This document shows positions 1-9,433 of a stretch of 30,146 nucleotides of DNA, piece after piece. The position numbers were made by a program, and so were the translations under genes. The stretch spans positions 21,316-51,461 of the forward strand of contig NW_027152207.1 of NCBI RefSeq assembly GCF_004359215.1. Reading direction: 5' to 3'. The stretch comes from Bremia lactucae. Taxonomy: Eukaryota > Oomycota > Peronosporomycetes > Peronosporales > Peronosporaceae. The first letter of the stretch is position 1. Every line of letters starts with the position of its first letter. The notes beneath the pieces were generated by a model. It was not told the DNA's origin. It worked only from the letters and a program-made list of their open reading frames with translations, and ran no database searches.

Positions 1-2384
1 ATCGTATATACGGACCATGCGTCATTACGCACGGCCGTCAATAGCCCACACCTCTCGCAAAGAATGGCGAGGTGGCTATCCTTCTTCGCGGAGTATAACT
101 TCTCCGTCGAATATAAACCAGGACGACTTAATGTCGTCGCTGATGCGTTATCACGCCGACCCGATTTCGAGTCAGCAGTGCACCCCAACAGTAAAAGTGA
201 TCTTACTGTTGCAACACTCACTACGAGTGTTCCATCATCAACCTTAGTTGATGAAATAAAGAAAGCCTATAAAGAAGATAAGGACCTTCTTTGTCTGATG
301 GATCATTTAATGAATCCATCCGATAAATCTTTTAAAGATCTACCGGCTTTATATCGATCGTCATCCGATCGATACACAACACGTAACGGCTTATTGTATT
401 ACACAGCCGTTACCGGCGACACCCCACGTGTCGTCGTCCCGACTCACAATGATTTGCGCTTGCGCATCATGTATGAGTGTCACGATGCTTCAACAAGTGG
501 ACATCGTGGACGTGAGAAGACTTACCTCACAGTAAGTCGATACTTTTACTGGCCCCGCCAGTATCAGTTTGTGCGCAAGTACATTCGTGCTTGCGAGGTT
601 TGTCAACGGGTGAAGCCTAGCCCTTCATCCCGTGCACCTCTTCAACCTCTACCACTTCCGGCAGAGTGTTGGCAGTCCGTATCTATGGACTTCGTCTTCG
701 GATTTCCCGAAGACGAACACAAAAACAATGGAATCCTTGTTTTTGTAGACAGATTCAGCAAGATGGTACACCTTGCTGCGGTACCAGAGTCGATTACGGC
801 TCCGGGTTGTGCCCGTGTCTTTATCGACACGGTATTCAAACTCCATGGGTTACCCCGTGAATTGGTTTCGGATAGAGATCCGAGATTCACGGCGGCGTTC
901 TGGCAATCCGTGTTCCGATCTCTTGGAACACGGCTGACTATGTCCACATCTGATCATCCGGAAACGGATGGTCAAACAGAACGCGTAAATTGCGTCCTCG
1001 AAGAGATACTTCGAGGTTACGTCCAACCGTATCCGAATTGGAGCGAGTTTTTACCGATGGTCGTATTCGCCATCAATAATTCTGTGCATGCGTCTACAAC
1101 GCATACACCGTTCTTTGTGAATGGCTTACGCCATCGTCGCATACCCACCTTATTAGAGGGATCCTCTAGTTTAAAGGGGGGGTGGACTCGCACGGGCAAA
1201 TCCAATTCTGGCTCATGCTCATCACGCGTCGAAAATAACAACGACGCGAGTGATGTCGATGTCGAAGAAATCGACATCGAAGATGAGAACGATCTCATGG
1301 CAGTACGCACAAAGGGTACTGAAAAAGACAAAACAAATGAGTTAGCAGAAGAGTTTCTGCTAACTCGAGAATCAATAATCCGTTTCGTTCAGAATTTCAT
1401 TTCTAACGCAGTGGACCGACAGAAACGGAATGCAGACAAACACGGAAGAGAAATTGTTCATTCATTTAAAGTTAATGACCTAGTGCTACTATCTACGGTA
1501 AACTTACCAAAGCGATTAGTCACTAATGTGGGTAGCAGCTAACTACTACCCAAGTTCATTGGTCCATCCCGTGTACTGCATCGCAGAGGCAATGCGCACA
1601 CAGTAGAATTGCCACGTAGGATGCGTTCGCATCCTACGTTTTACGTTGGTCGGCTCCGCCCGTACAATCAATACGCGGTTTCTTCCGAGAACGGATTTGA
1701 CCACCCTTCTCAAGGATCCCTAAAAGATTCTTGTGGTCACGAACCAGATTCTCATGCTGAATCTGGAGATTCTCATGTCGGGTCCATATATCCTCGAAAT
1801 CGCGATGAGCTGACGACAGATCATCACGAAGAGCGTGATATTTCCGTACGTACTCCAACATGGAGTACGCACTCTTCGAACGGTCTTTCAACCGCTCGAT
1901 ATGGTGGGCCTGCACCGTCTGCTCCAACGAGCGACGCTTGTCACACTCGTGGTCAACTCTTTCCTCCAAATCATGGAGAAAGCGATCGATTTTGTCGATC
2001 TTCGACTCTAGATCCGACACACGGTTCGGTTCTAATTTTTCCTCCTCCACCACAACCATTGGTGGATTCCCACGGTGGTCAACGATTCCTTGTGGAACGT
2101 ATCCAAAACCATTGTGATGTGAAGAGACAGCTAATGAGTCATTTTGTTCGCTGGCGCGGTTATCCACCTCCACATGATAGCTGAGAGCCTCGTTCCCAGC
2201 TGATTGCTGACGTTAAGAACCGTCTGTCAGTATGACGATACCCATCCGATGGATCAGAAGGTCCATCGGGAAAACGCGCCCTTGGCGAAGTAATTCAATT
2301 GCAAAACGTCAATCGCATCCCGCATATCAATAGAGATGCGAGCTCTCCCCCAGGGCGAAGAAAGGGAATAGACATCCCCTTTTA
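1..2384 (+). pseudogene. Family 1 pol 3' portion: RNase H end, integrase, linker, chromodomain
   Basis: The frame is open from base 1. It starts in RNase H (YTDHASLRT, then the FFAEYNF and ALSRRPDF stretch). The integrase zinc site HHCC is complete (His at 481 and 502, Cys at 592 and 601). The catalytic triad is intact: Asp at 688, Asp at 871 (VSDRDPRF), Glu at 979 (GQTERV), with 35 residues between the last two. An in-frame TAA at 1540 interrupts the integrase C-terminal module just before LLPKFIGP, where copy A2 has Lys. The frame then resumes through HPTFYVGRLRPY and a polar linker to a chromodomain (FLVERIQN...HFVRWRGYPPPHDS), where TGA at 2182 replaces the Trp of a WEPRSQL motif. One more frameshift near 2225 precedes the expected end DIPF-stop at 2382. 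Integrase would insert the cDNA, and a chromodomain would steer it to marked chromatin. Confidence 0.9.
1634..2173 (-). CDS. Antisense coiled-coil ORF opposite the integrase-chromodomain linker (family 1)
   Basis: This is an uninterrupted 179-codon reading frame on the strand opposite pol. The N-terminal quarter is a Ser/His/Gly-rich stretch antisense to the chromodomain. From about residue 52 it becomes a strongly heptad-like, charged helix (LESKIDKIDRFLHDLEERV, then SMLEYVRKYHALRDDL, then LQIQHENLVRDHKNLL) and it ends in a basic tail (RSRKKPRID). I recognise no family beyond coiled coil. Copy A2 keeps the same frame on its own antisense strand with many conserved heptads. The sense frame here is low-complexity and looks less protein-like than the antisense. 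It could still be a by-product of sense codon choice. Expression is unknown. Confidence 0.45.
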   Translation of the reverse strand: MEVDNRASEQNDSLAVSSHHNGFGYVPQGIVDHRGNPPMVVVEEEKLEPNRVSDLESKIDKIDRFLHDLEERVDHECDKRRSLEQTVQAHHIERLKDRSKSAYSMLEYVRKYHALRDDLSSAHRDFEDIWTRHENLQIQHENLVRDHKNLLGILEKGGQIRSRKKPRIDCTGGADQRKT

Positions 2385-2469
2385 GTCTCTCCGTGTTGTC
2401 AACACAACACGGACAGAAATCACTCCCCTTAAGGCATGGAAGCACAGCCTCACGTGACAGCTGATGCAA

Positions 2470-3211
2470 TTCTTAAACTTAACGCGAATCGCGTTAAGTC
2501 TTTAAAGCCAAGCTTCGCGTCCAATGTCTTTGACATTGCGAATGAACGCGCTATCTCCAGGCTTGTATAAGCGAGACTTTTTCTCGCTTTTTGTTGCCAC
2601 TATACCATCGATGCTAGGAAAAAGCATCAAGATAGAAATCTTCCTCAGCGCGAAAGTTCTTTGCGCTGGGATCAATGAGACATTTAATCGTCTTAACTCC
2701 CCTGAGAGGTACCCACTGAAGCAGTGGTACCACAAGAACTTTAATTACGATGGCTTGCGCCATCGTCACCAACTTGCACAGAAACAGGTTCAGGTAACCG
2801 TACGGGAGACGGAACGGGCAATGAGGAATCATCCTCATCGACGGAACCAAACAAACTATTATCTCGTCTATCAGAATGAGCCCTCTCTTTTGAAGGCTCA
2901 TAGTCAGCCGCCTGACGTCTATCAGGCGACTCTTCTATTCTCCTCTAGTCGGCCATTTCGTCCGACTCGCATTCATAATCGACCCCCAAAGAGAGGTCGA
3001 ATTCACGTGGTAAACCACCACAAGCACCCGCAACATCTAGTGTTGTGCGAGAAGAAGATACTACGGCAGACGGAACGTCTGCCGCAAGAGACAGTAGTGC
3101 GTCACCCGCGGCTGCATGAACTGCAGCCGAAGGCGACGAACTATTAGAACCCCGCAAGGATTTATTTTTCATGCGATTGAATTTAAAATGATGGTTCTGA
3201 CAAATCAACAT
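2470..3211 (-). pseudogene. Antisense accessory gene acc1 of family 1, copy A1
   Basis: The gene lies between pol and the 3' LTR and is read toward pol. The first block (3211 to about 2945) encodes an Ala/Ser-rich N-terminus (AAVHAAAGDALLSLAADVPS, then LDVAGACGGLP). After a TAG at about 2942 the same frame goes on with an acidic, Ser/Pro-rich stretch (FGSVDEDDSSLPVPSPV). The C-terminal part is spread over frames: DPSAKNFRAEEDFYLDAF, HRWYSGNKKREKVSLIQAW and SAFIRNVKDIGREAWL. Relative to copy A2 about 130 bp are missing before DPSAKNF. The start could be the ATG at 3211 or the one at 3172 (MKNKSL). It matches no family I know. Conservation with A2 in both the acidic and the C-terminal blocks argues that it was once a real protein gene. 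Confidence 0.6.
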
Positions 3212-3277
3212 TAATTTTAAATTAAGTGGTCACAAAGTGACCACTCTATTCAATGACAGTCAGAGTGATTGTCGTTT

Positions 3278-3287
3278 AAGGGAGGGG
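3278..3287 (+). other. Polypurine tract of A1 (plus-strand primer)
   Basis: AAGGGAGGGG lies three bases before the LTR start. The same ten bases occur at the equivalent place in A2. Such a tract resists RNase H and primes plus-strand DNA synthesis, and its position fits the LTR boundary. Confidence 0.8.
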
Positions 3288-3290
3288 TGA

Positions 3291-3721
3291 TGTAACGGGG
3301 TTTATCGTTCATGAAATTTACACTTAAGGTAGTATATTATCTAAAAGATGATAATATTTGAAGAATATTACTTTATATAGTAATGCTTGGAAATCTTATC
3401 CATAAATAGGTATAAGCCGTTATATCTATTTATTCCGCAGATTAATTAGCTGTAAACGTAAACAAAGAGAGAGAGACAGATAAGATTTCAATTGCATGTT
3501 TAGTATTAGTTTATAATTAAGTTAGCATTAACAGATGAAAAGAAGAGAAACTTATTTATATTAATAAAGTTTTCATTTAGTCCTCATTAAGGTAGTTGTT
3601 TTAAAAATGTCTTCCTCTGTACGTACTAGTGTACGTTAAGTGACGTAAGGCAACACTTACAACTGAAGCAGTGCGAAGTGGACTTGTACTGAAGCAGTAC
3701 AAGTCGAAGTGCCCCGTTACA
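3291..3721 (+). repeat. 3' LTR of A1 (family 1 LTR, 431 bp)
   Basis: The repeat begins TGTAACGGGG and ends CCCCGTTACA, a perfect 10-bp terminal inverted repeat of the TG...CA type. It is recognisable in copies at 11372-11807 and, split in two and partly flipped, at 17927-18111 plus 19137-19389. The 3' third holds conserved short palindromes. An AT-rich, GA-repeat-containing middle separates them from the terminal 150 bp. Confidence 0.95.
3681..3705. promoter_or_regulatory. Hairpin near the 3' end of the family 1 LTR
   Basis: GACTTGTACTG and CAGTACAAGTC form a perfect 11-bp stem around a 3-base loop. The structure is kept in A2 (11389-11413, stem identical, loop ATT) and, with one stem mismatch, at 18070-18094. 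A second small palindrome (ACGTAC/GTACGT) lies about 60 bp upstream. Candidate roles are RNA structure in the R/U5 region, 3' end formation or packaging, but none is shown. Confidence 0.55.
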
Positions 3722-3774
3722 TACACGATGTGCAGAGGAAGATTATACGTTACTAAGCGATCGCTAGGTGTAAC

Positions 3775-4246
3775 TGTAATGGGGCACACATCGGTAGGAG
3801 AACCGTTGTTGTGGTACATTTACTTTATGGGCAAAATACCTTTTTATCTAATTTTTAAAATTTTTAGTTACTTGAATCCAATTTTTTATGGGTAACAAAT
3901 GTGGTCGCGGCAAAAATCTTTTTTTTTAAATTGGCTAGGTTTAAGTTTTCCGATTAAAATTATTAAATAAAGTGCAGTTCTAATTTTGATCTTAAAGCGT
4001 TAAGTGCCTTTTTAAGGCTGGCGCATTGATCTGTAAGAGATAGAAGCCTTTCTAAGGTATATCCTCCTGGGCACTAGTTGCCACTTGGTTCTACGAACCC
4101 TTTAAAATACCTTGAGCTAAGGTTCTTTAAGCTTTAATAGCTTGAACGAATTCCTGAGTTGTTGAACCATTAGTTCAACAGAACTACATGACTTTCTGAG
4201 TCTGAAAGTCTTCCTCTGACTATAGGAGCGAGGTAGCTGCGCTACA
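3775..4246 (+). repeat. 5' LTR of B1 (family 2 LTR, 472 bp)
   Basis: It begins TGTAATGGGGC and ends GCGCTACA. The same sequence recurs at 10620-11103 and 20508-20993. Compared with those it lacks the GCCGCCAGAT palindrome region around its first third. No long reading frame inside is credible. Confidence 0.93.
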
Positions 4247-4248
4247 CC

Positions 4249-4265
4249 TGGTAGCACTCGTAGTC
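4249..4265 (+). other. Primer binding site of B1
   Basis: TGGTAGCACTCGTAGTC starts two bases after the LTR. It would pair with a tRNA whose 3' end reads GAGTGCTACCA. The other family 2 copy has TGGTAGCACTCTTAGTC and family 1 has TGGAAGCACTTTGTAGT, so both families appear to use the same or a related tRNA. I could not name the tRNA from memory. Confidence 0.65.
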
Positions 4266-4306
4266 AATCTACGGCTGAGTCTTCTCAAGACCAAGCCCTT
4301 TCGAAA

Positions 4307-5310
4307 ATGGAAGAGGTTCCAGAACTGTCAGAAGCGCAACGCGCCGCTTATGACAAGCTCAACACCTCATTTGGACTTAAACACGTAAAATTTATTATCT
4401 CCCAGGGACCAGAGTCCCTGCATGCAAGGCTTGAAGCCTTCATGCGATACGAAGCCTCTCTGATCGGTCAGGTACAGGACCACTTAGCGGCATCTGCCAA
4501 CCCGGTACATCTCTGTACCCAACTCATAGCCAAGGGCTCGCTCTTTAACTGTAAATGTGAAACATTTGAAGGAAAAGAGGGCGAATATACCCCTTTTTGG
4601 ATTAAGCAGATGAAGATGTCCATTAACCCCACCTTGTTCTTAACAGAACGGCAGAAGGTGGCTATAGCCATTTCCAAACTTGGAACTAGAGCCATGGAGT
4701 GGGCACTATCGTGCAGCACGTCCATAAACGACGCTTTTCCTCAGGGATTCGCTGAAACAGCAAATGACGAGCATGTTTGCACCGCCTGATCAGTCTTTTC
4801 GCATGCGTGCACGGCTCCTAGCGACTCGACAGCGTAAAAGAACCCTTGGATTCTTTGTCCAGGAGTTGAGAACTTTCATTGCATCTATGCATCAAGACCC
4901 GGTGCAAGAAGCAATTGTAGTAACCATCTCTATGGGGGTTCTCAATGAGGGCGTTGACCGGACGGAATTGTTCCGGTCTCATCCGGCTACGTCCGAAAAG
5001 CAGTTGCTATAGCGCTTCGCGCCAAGTCTGACTTTAAGTCTGCTCGCGTTAGCACGCCTGTTTACCGAACAAGCTCTTCGAGCACATGGGTTCCGTCTAA
5101 TAGAGCGAAACCTATGAATTTAACCTCGTTGAGGAAGAAGAAGAGGCTCTTCAATCTGTAGAACAGCATAAGACCATCCGTAGATGTTATATGTGCGGAA
5201 GCACGAAACATTTACGCCCTGCCTGCCCTCTTCCAAATTTGCGTAAAGCTCGAAAGAGCTCCAACTCCGACCTATACCAGAGATCTGGTGCGGTGCGGGA
5301 AAACGTCGAT
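4307..5310 (+). pseudogene. Family 2 gag (capsid-nucleocapsid) of B1
   Basis: The reading begins at the ATG at 4307 (MEEVPELSEAQRAAYDKL). The first frame runs to 4789 and covers the capsid-type retrotransposon gag core (FLTERQKVAIAISKLGTRAM). A frameshift near 4745 moves the sequence to the frame opening at 4764 (RLLATRQRKRTLGFFVQELR), which ends at 5012. Further shifts follow before the nucleocapsid. A CCHC zinc knuckle, CYMCGSTKHLRPAC, is intact with Cys at 5185 and 5194, His at 5209 and Cys at 5224. The protein would form the virus-like particle and bind the RNA. Confidence 0.82.
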
Positions 5311-5439
5311 TCCCAGTAGGTGCGGGGCTCCCTACTCAGGAAGACCTAGGCTCTGTTGTACCTCAAGGAGGTGAGAATAATCAGAACCTAGCCCCAATTA
5401 GCTCGGTGCTTTATGGCACGAGGCGAGAGTACAAGCCTG

Positions 5440-5897
5440 GCTTGTAAGTAGCTCAGGCGACTGTAAAGGGCTTTGATAAGCCATGGTCAATTTTAATTGA
5501 CTCAGGGGCGTCATGCAATCATGACCGACGCCTTTCCTTTGAAGGAATTCAACAGTTCATTGAGGCGCTTAGAGCGCATAAAAGCGATACAATCACTTTT
5601 CGCTTATCGACTAGGACTCGTGTCACTGTTCCCAAAGTCCCATGGAACTTAAGTAGAAAGTTTCTGGACTTTGACAGAATGGAACGCTGTCTAGTCCTTG
5701 ATTTGGATTCGAGACATGAACTTATCCTTGATATGGCCTGGCTTGAACGTTATGAGCCATTGATCGATTGGAGGTCTAAGACCTTAGGCGCCACGCGCAA
5801 TGTTCATAGCAAAGTTTTGGAGAGTCATGAACCCACCTTTGCTAGGCAACAAAAGCGCTATTGGTGCGGATCATTGAATAAGTCTGTCAGTGTTTAG
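5440..5897 (+). pseudogene. Family 2 aspartic protease of B1
   Basis: The active site ILIDSGAS is preserved, with the catalytic Asp codon at 5499. It follows the conserved lead-in VKGFDKPWS. The flap and C-terminal half continue through RLSTRTRVTVP and, from 5679, MERCLVLDLDSRHELILDMAWLERYEP, where ILDMAWL is the usual ILGMPWL-type end of retroviral-like proteases. The domain would cleave the gag-pol precursor. Reading is in more than one frame and a TAG at 5895 ends the last open stretch. Confidence 0.75.
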
Positions 5898-6700
5898 ACA
5901 TTGGCATGTCTGAGTTAATATAGTCTAATATTAAAAAAAAATAGTTTTGAGCCCGACTCAGCAGAAATAAGTGGAACGGCACGTACTTCATCGAGTGACA
6001 CTCGTTATTATAACGATTCACTAAATGCTGGAAGCATTGTTGGCCTAAGGCCGAATCATCAAGGGTGCAATATCCCTGAGATACGTGGAGTGGCACGTCT
6101 AAGTCCACCGAGTGTGGTCGGCCGAGGTGGCACCATACTGAGTGTCAATAGTGACACTATTGCCAGTTCGCCAGGGCATTTTGGGTCAAACCCTCCTAAT
6201 GCACGTGAGGCGACACGTAAACGTTCGCTGGATAAGGAAGTTGAGTTACCTAAATCCTTGTCGGATGTCAAATTAGACAGTATAGAACCAATACAGGCTA
6301 AAAAAACCGGGGACGTGAATGTCCCGGCCTCAAAGGGGTGGATTGTCTCCACATCAAGACAGGGTGGACACGAAGCGTGTATACCCTCACAAAGTGATAC
6401 GAGTGAGCAAGTACATAGGCTTGTAAATGGCGTAACCGGTAACATTGAGGGGGAAGTTAGCCTTGCGGCAATCTTCTCGTTACATGCTCTTTTAGAGCTA
6501 GACGAAATGTCTATTGATGAGTGCGGTCGAGCCTTATAAGCTGGTGACTTATCTTAAATGGTGGTCATTCAACCTATGGTTAAGTTAAACTCATTGTCAC
6601 TTCTCGACGAAGCTGTCTTGGATGACACAAAAGCTGCACTTAGTGCGCGAAATGGGTCATCGATCCTTAAAGATTCTACGGATTCCTTTTATTCCTTAGT
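5898..6700 (+). pseudogene. Protease-RT spacer of B1 pol
   Basis: A long, unstructured-looking pol segment connects protease and RT. The longest open stretch (6090-6539) begins MARLSPPSVVGRGG and holds DVNVPASKGWIVS and SLHALLELDEMSIDEC. A second open stretch starts at 6558. Copy B2 has the same sequence (22641-23470), so it is a real part of the polyprotein. I recognise no domain. Confidence 0.6.
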
Positions 6701-7640
6701 TAAGGATTTCCAAGATGTGGTATGTAATAACCCACCATCTGTTTTACCTCCGGATAGAGGTGTTCGTCATGGAATTGACTCAGTTCCGAGAACCAAATGC
6801 TTTGTCGCAAAACACCTTTAATAAGGGAGCAGTGTGACGTCATTGACAATTTTTTCCGTGCTAAGCACGAGGCTGGAATGGTACGAGAGAGCAAATCTCC
6901 TCATTCGACACCGACATTTTGTGTCAAAAAGCCAAATGGTAAATGGCGCATTGTACATGCTTAAAATAAACTTAATGCTGCCACTATACCAGCACAAACC
7001 CCCATTCCTAAAAAGGATGTTCTTCAGAACAATATAGTGGGATGTACAATGTACAGTGCATTGGACTTAGTCGATGGTTACTTCCAATTGCTCTTGCGAG
7101 GTAGTGATATCCCGCTTACAGCGGTTAGCACCCCAAGCGGCATGTTATGGGAGTGAATGGTTATGCCACAAGGGCTTTCCAAAGTCCCGGCAACATTTTA
7201 TCGTCAAGTGACGCAACTTTTTCGCCCTCATCGAGGTTATGCACAGACTTATTTCGATGACATTTTGTCCATAGTCGTGCGGAGCAGGGTCATTCGGATA
7301 TGGAAAACCATTTAGACCATTTGCGAGCAGTGCTCGAGTGCATGCGCACAAACAAATTATATGTCAATGCATCGAAAGGCATTTTTTGCGCAGACAAAAT
7401 TCCTTTTTTGGATGCTTCATTGGAAAGCGAGGCCTTAGAGCGGATCTCGCTAAAGTAAAAGCCATAGTAGATTGGCCGGTTCCTAAAAACTAATGGATTT
7501 GCGTAAGTGGTTGGGTCTCGCCAATTATTTACTCAGATATAGCGAAAATTACACTGATATGGCTAGGCCATTATCTAATCTCCTAAAAAAGAATACAGAA
7601 TGGTGCTGGACTAGCACCGAAAATAATGCTTTTCGAGCAG
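6701..7640 (+). pseudogene. Family 2 reverse transcriptase of B1
   Basis: RT motifs are spread over frames: the entry DRGVRHGIDSVP (about 6755), MVRESKSPHSTPTF and FCVKKPNGKWRIVHA, SALDLVDGYFQLLL, AVSTPSGMLWE (Trp-Glu followed by a TGA at about 7154), MPQGLS, and the active site QTYFDD with codons at 7250-7261. The thumb and connection regions continue with RKWLGLANYLLRYSENY and LLKKNTEWCW. The two Asp of YFDD are intact, but at least six frameshifts and stops exclude a working enzyme. It would copy element RNA into cDNA inside the particle. Confidence 0.85.
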
Positions 7641-8161
7641 TTTAAGATAGTCTTATCCATGCCCCGAATCTCGCTATGCCAAGCACAAATTGGCCTTTCA
7701 GTGTCGTCTGTGACGCATCGGATTTTGCCATTGGCAAAGCTCTGTTATAAACAGATGTTAAGGGGCATGAACGTGTTATTGCGTTCGAGTCTAGACAGCT
7801 TAAAGCTGCGGAAAAGAACTACCCAGTTCATGAAAAAGAGTTACTTGCTATGAAGTATGCTTTCGTCAAATTCAGAGTTCATCTGCTCGGCTCTAAGCCG
7901 TTTATGATTTATACAGATCACGCGTCATTACGCACGGCGGCTAAGTCGCCCCATCTCTCCCAGAGGATGGCCCGATGGCTATTTTTTTTTGCGGAATACA
8001 ACTTCGAGGTGAAGTACAAACCCGGCAATCAAAATGCTTTGGCCGATGCGTTATCACGCAGGCCGGATTATGAGCTTTCTCATTTAACGACTAACTCGTC
8101 ACCTATTCCTGAATTAATCCGTTCAACTTACGCCAAGTATGAACAGTGTGTAGCTCTGCTA
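7641..8161 (+). pseudogene. Family 2 RNase H of B1
   Basis: The start motif FSVVCDASDFAIG lies at about 7700. It is followed by VIAFESRQLKAAEKNYPVHE, then LLAMKYAFVKFRVHLLG and the open stretch 7850-8164 with IYTDHASLRTAAKSP and NALADALSRRPDYE. This is the standard RNase H layout of gypsy pol, which removes the RNA strand after reverse transcription. One TAA at about 7748 and a terminal TGA at 8162 interrupt it. Confidence 0.82.
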
Positions 8162-8164
8162 TGA

Positions 8165-9200
8165 GCCTTAAAAGATTCGGATTCGGGTATTAAATTACTG
8201 GCACGCTTGCGTGCAAGGTTACATCGATTTTCTATCGATGACGACCTGTTGCTTTATGACACAGACATCGCGGACCCTCCGCGCATCGTTGTTCCTCATG
8301 ACGAAAATTTTAAGTATTGAATCCTCTATGAGGCACACGATACTGTCCTTAGTGGTCATCTCGATAGAGAAAAGACCTACGGCTCTATAAGCCGGAGTTA
8401 TTGGTGGCCCAAACTTTATAAATGGGTCAGCACATATGTTCGCACATGCGAAACGTGCCAACGGTTTGAACCCTCTGCACATGGTGCTGCGCCACTGGCG
8501 AGTCTTCCCATCCCCATAGGATGCTGGGAGTCCATTAGTATGGATTTTGTTTTTGGGCTATTGGATATGTCCACTGCGGACCATCCGCAGACTGATGGTC
8601 AAACTGAACGTGTCAATCGCGTCATTAAAGACGTTTTACGCAGCGTGTGTGCGCGGACACCAAAGCGCTGGAGCTCAATGCTCCCAGTAGTAGAATTTGC
8701 GTTAAATAACGCTGTTCATGTCTCTACAGGCTATACTCCGTTTTATATAAACATTCCTACCCACCCGCGCGTTCCACTAACGATACCACTGCGTGGTTCA
8801 AGGCTTGGTGGAGGAGAATTGGCCGATAGACTTGCTGATATCAGCCCTGTTACCGTTCGGAAACAAGTAAGCGAGTTTCTTGCGACGCGATTTTGTGTCT
8901 TAAGACATGTAAGGGATACGATGGCTGATAGCCAAGACAAACAAAAAGAACAAGGGGATGCCAAAGGCAGAAGCTGTATTAATTCTTATATGGTCAGAGA
9001 CCGAGTTTTACTAAACGCTAAAAATCTACAAATCAACTTGGTTTCCGCGGTCTTCAAGCCCAAATTGCGCCCGCGCTTTATTGGATCATTTACAGTCGTG
9101 GCCAAGAAGGGCCTAGCTTATACGCCAAACCTTCCCAGCAAGCTGCGTACACACTCAGTGTTTAACGTTGGCTTGCTTAAGCCATGTCGGGACCCTTCCC
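8165..9200 (+). pseudogene. Family 2 integrase of B1 with a deletion in the catalytic core
   Basis: The zinc-binding part is visible (EAHDTVLSGHLDREK, then CETCQRFEP). The core starts at MDFVFGLL and then jumps directly to DMSTADHPQTDGQTERV at about 8563. The B2 and A1 copies have about 80 more residues here, including the second catalytic Asp (SDRDPRF). The last open frame, 8540-9286, carries the catalytic Glu, NNAVHVSTGYTPF and the C-terminal RPRFIGSF module. The deletion abolishes the DDE triad whatever the frame state. Confidence 0.85.
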
Positions 9201-9433
9201 ACGTGGATTTGAGGCGCTTGCGCCGAGACAGGCGGTCGTGCCGCAGATTGCTGCATCCTCACCAGGATTTCCGGCTGGCCCTCTAAGCGAGGCTGCTGAC
9301 GCTCCAGCCTCGAAAGACGGTCCCGAACCGCCTCAAAAGAGCTCTCTACCCGAGCAAGGACGTCACGAAGAAGTTGCACCTCGTGCCGTAGAGCATCAAA
9401 TTCTTCAACCGAAATTTCGGCCCCCTCCCGCAC
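9155..9433 (-). CDS. Antisense coiled-coil ORF of family 2, copy B1
   Basis: A 92-codon frame runs opposite the sense linker, starting from a GTG in the six-frame reading. It has regular Leu/Val heptads: ISVEEFDALRHEVQLLRDVL, then EAVRDRLSRLERQQPRL. Copy B2 retains the same antisense frame (26251-26505) with the core FDAFKHEVLLLREG and RLSMLERRQPRLEG. This is the family 2 counterpart of the family 1 antisense coiled coil, in the same place between integrase and chromodomain. The true start may lie upstream. Confidence 0.4.
   Translation of the reverse strand: MREGAEISVEEFDALRHEVQLLRDVLARVESSFEAVRDRLSRLERQQPRLEGQPEILVRMQQSAARPPVSAQAPQIHVGRVPTWLKQANVKH

Larger units (their letters stand above)
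1..3721 (+). mobile_element. Family 1 Ty3/gypsy element, copy A1 (5' part outside window)
   Basis: This is the 3' part of a chromodomain-bearing gypsy retrotransposon. It enters the window inside RNase H and runs through integrase, linker, chromodomain, an antisense accessory gene, a polypurine tract and the 3' LTR. The order integrase then chromodomain after RNase H defines the Ty3/gypsy chromovirus type. The LTR terminates in ..CCCCGTTACA, the exact reverse complement of its start TGTAACGGGG, which fixes the 3' boundary at 3721. The next five bases are TACAC, but the matching 5' duplication lies outside the window. The copy is a close relative of A2 and A3 and is the least damaged family 1 integrase here. 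Confidence 0.93.

Noticed and set aside
2524..3147. 207-codon plus-strand ORF downstream of A1 pol
   Set aside because: It is the shadow of acc1. Conserved residues between copies lie in the minus-strand reading, and the plus-strand frame is not kept in A2.
3601..3819. Minus-strand ORF starting in the family 2 LTR (MYHNNGSPTDVC), also seen at 10664
   Set aside because: It exists because the LTR start is the same in both places. The sequence after the LTR differs and shows no conservation.
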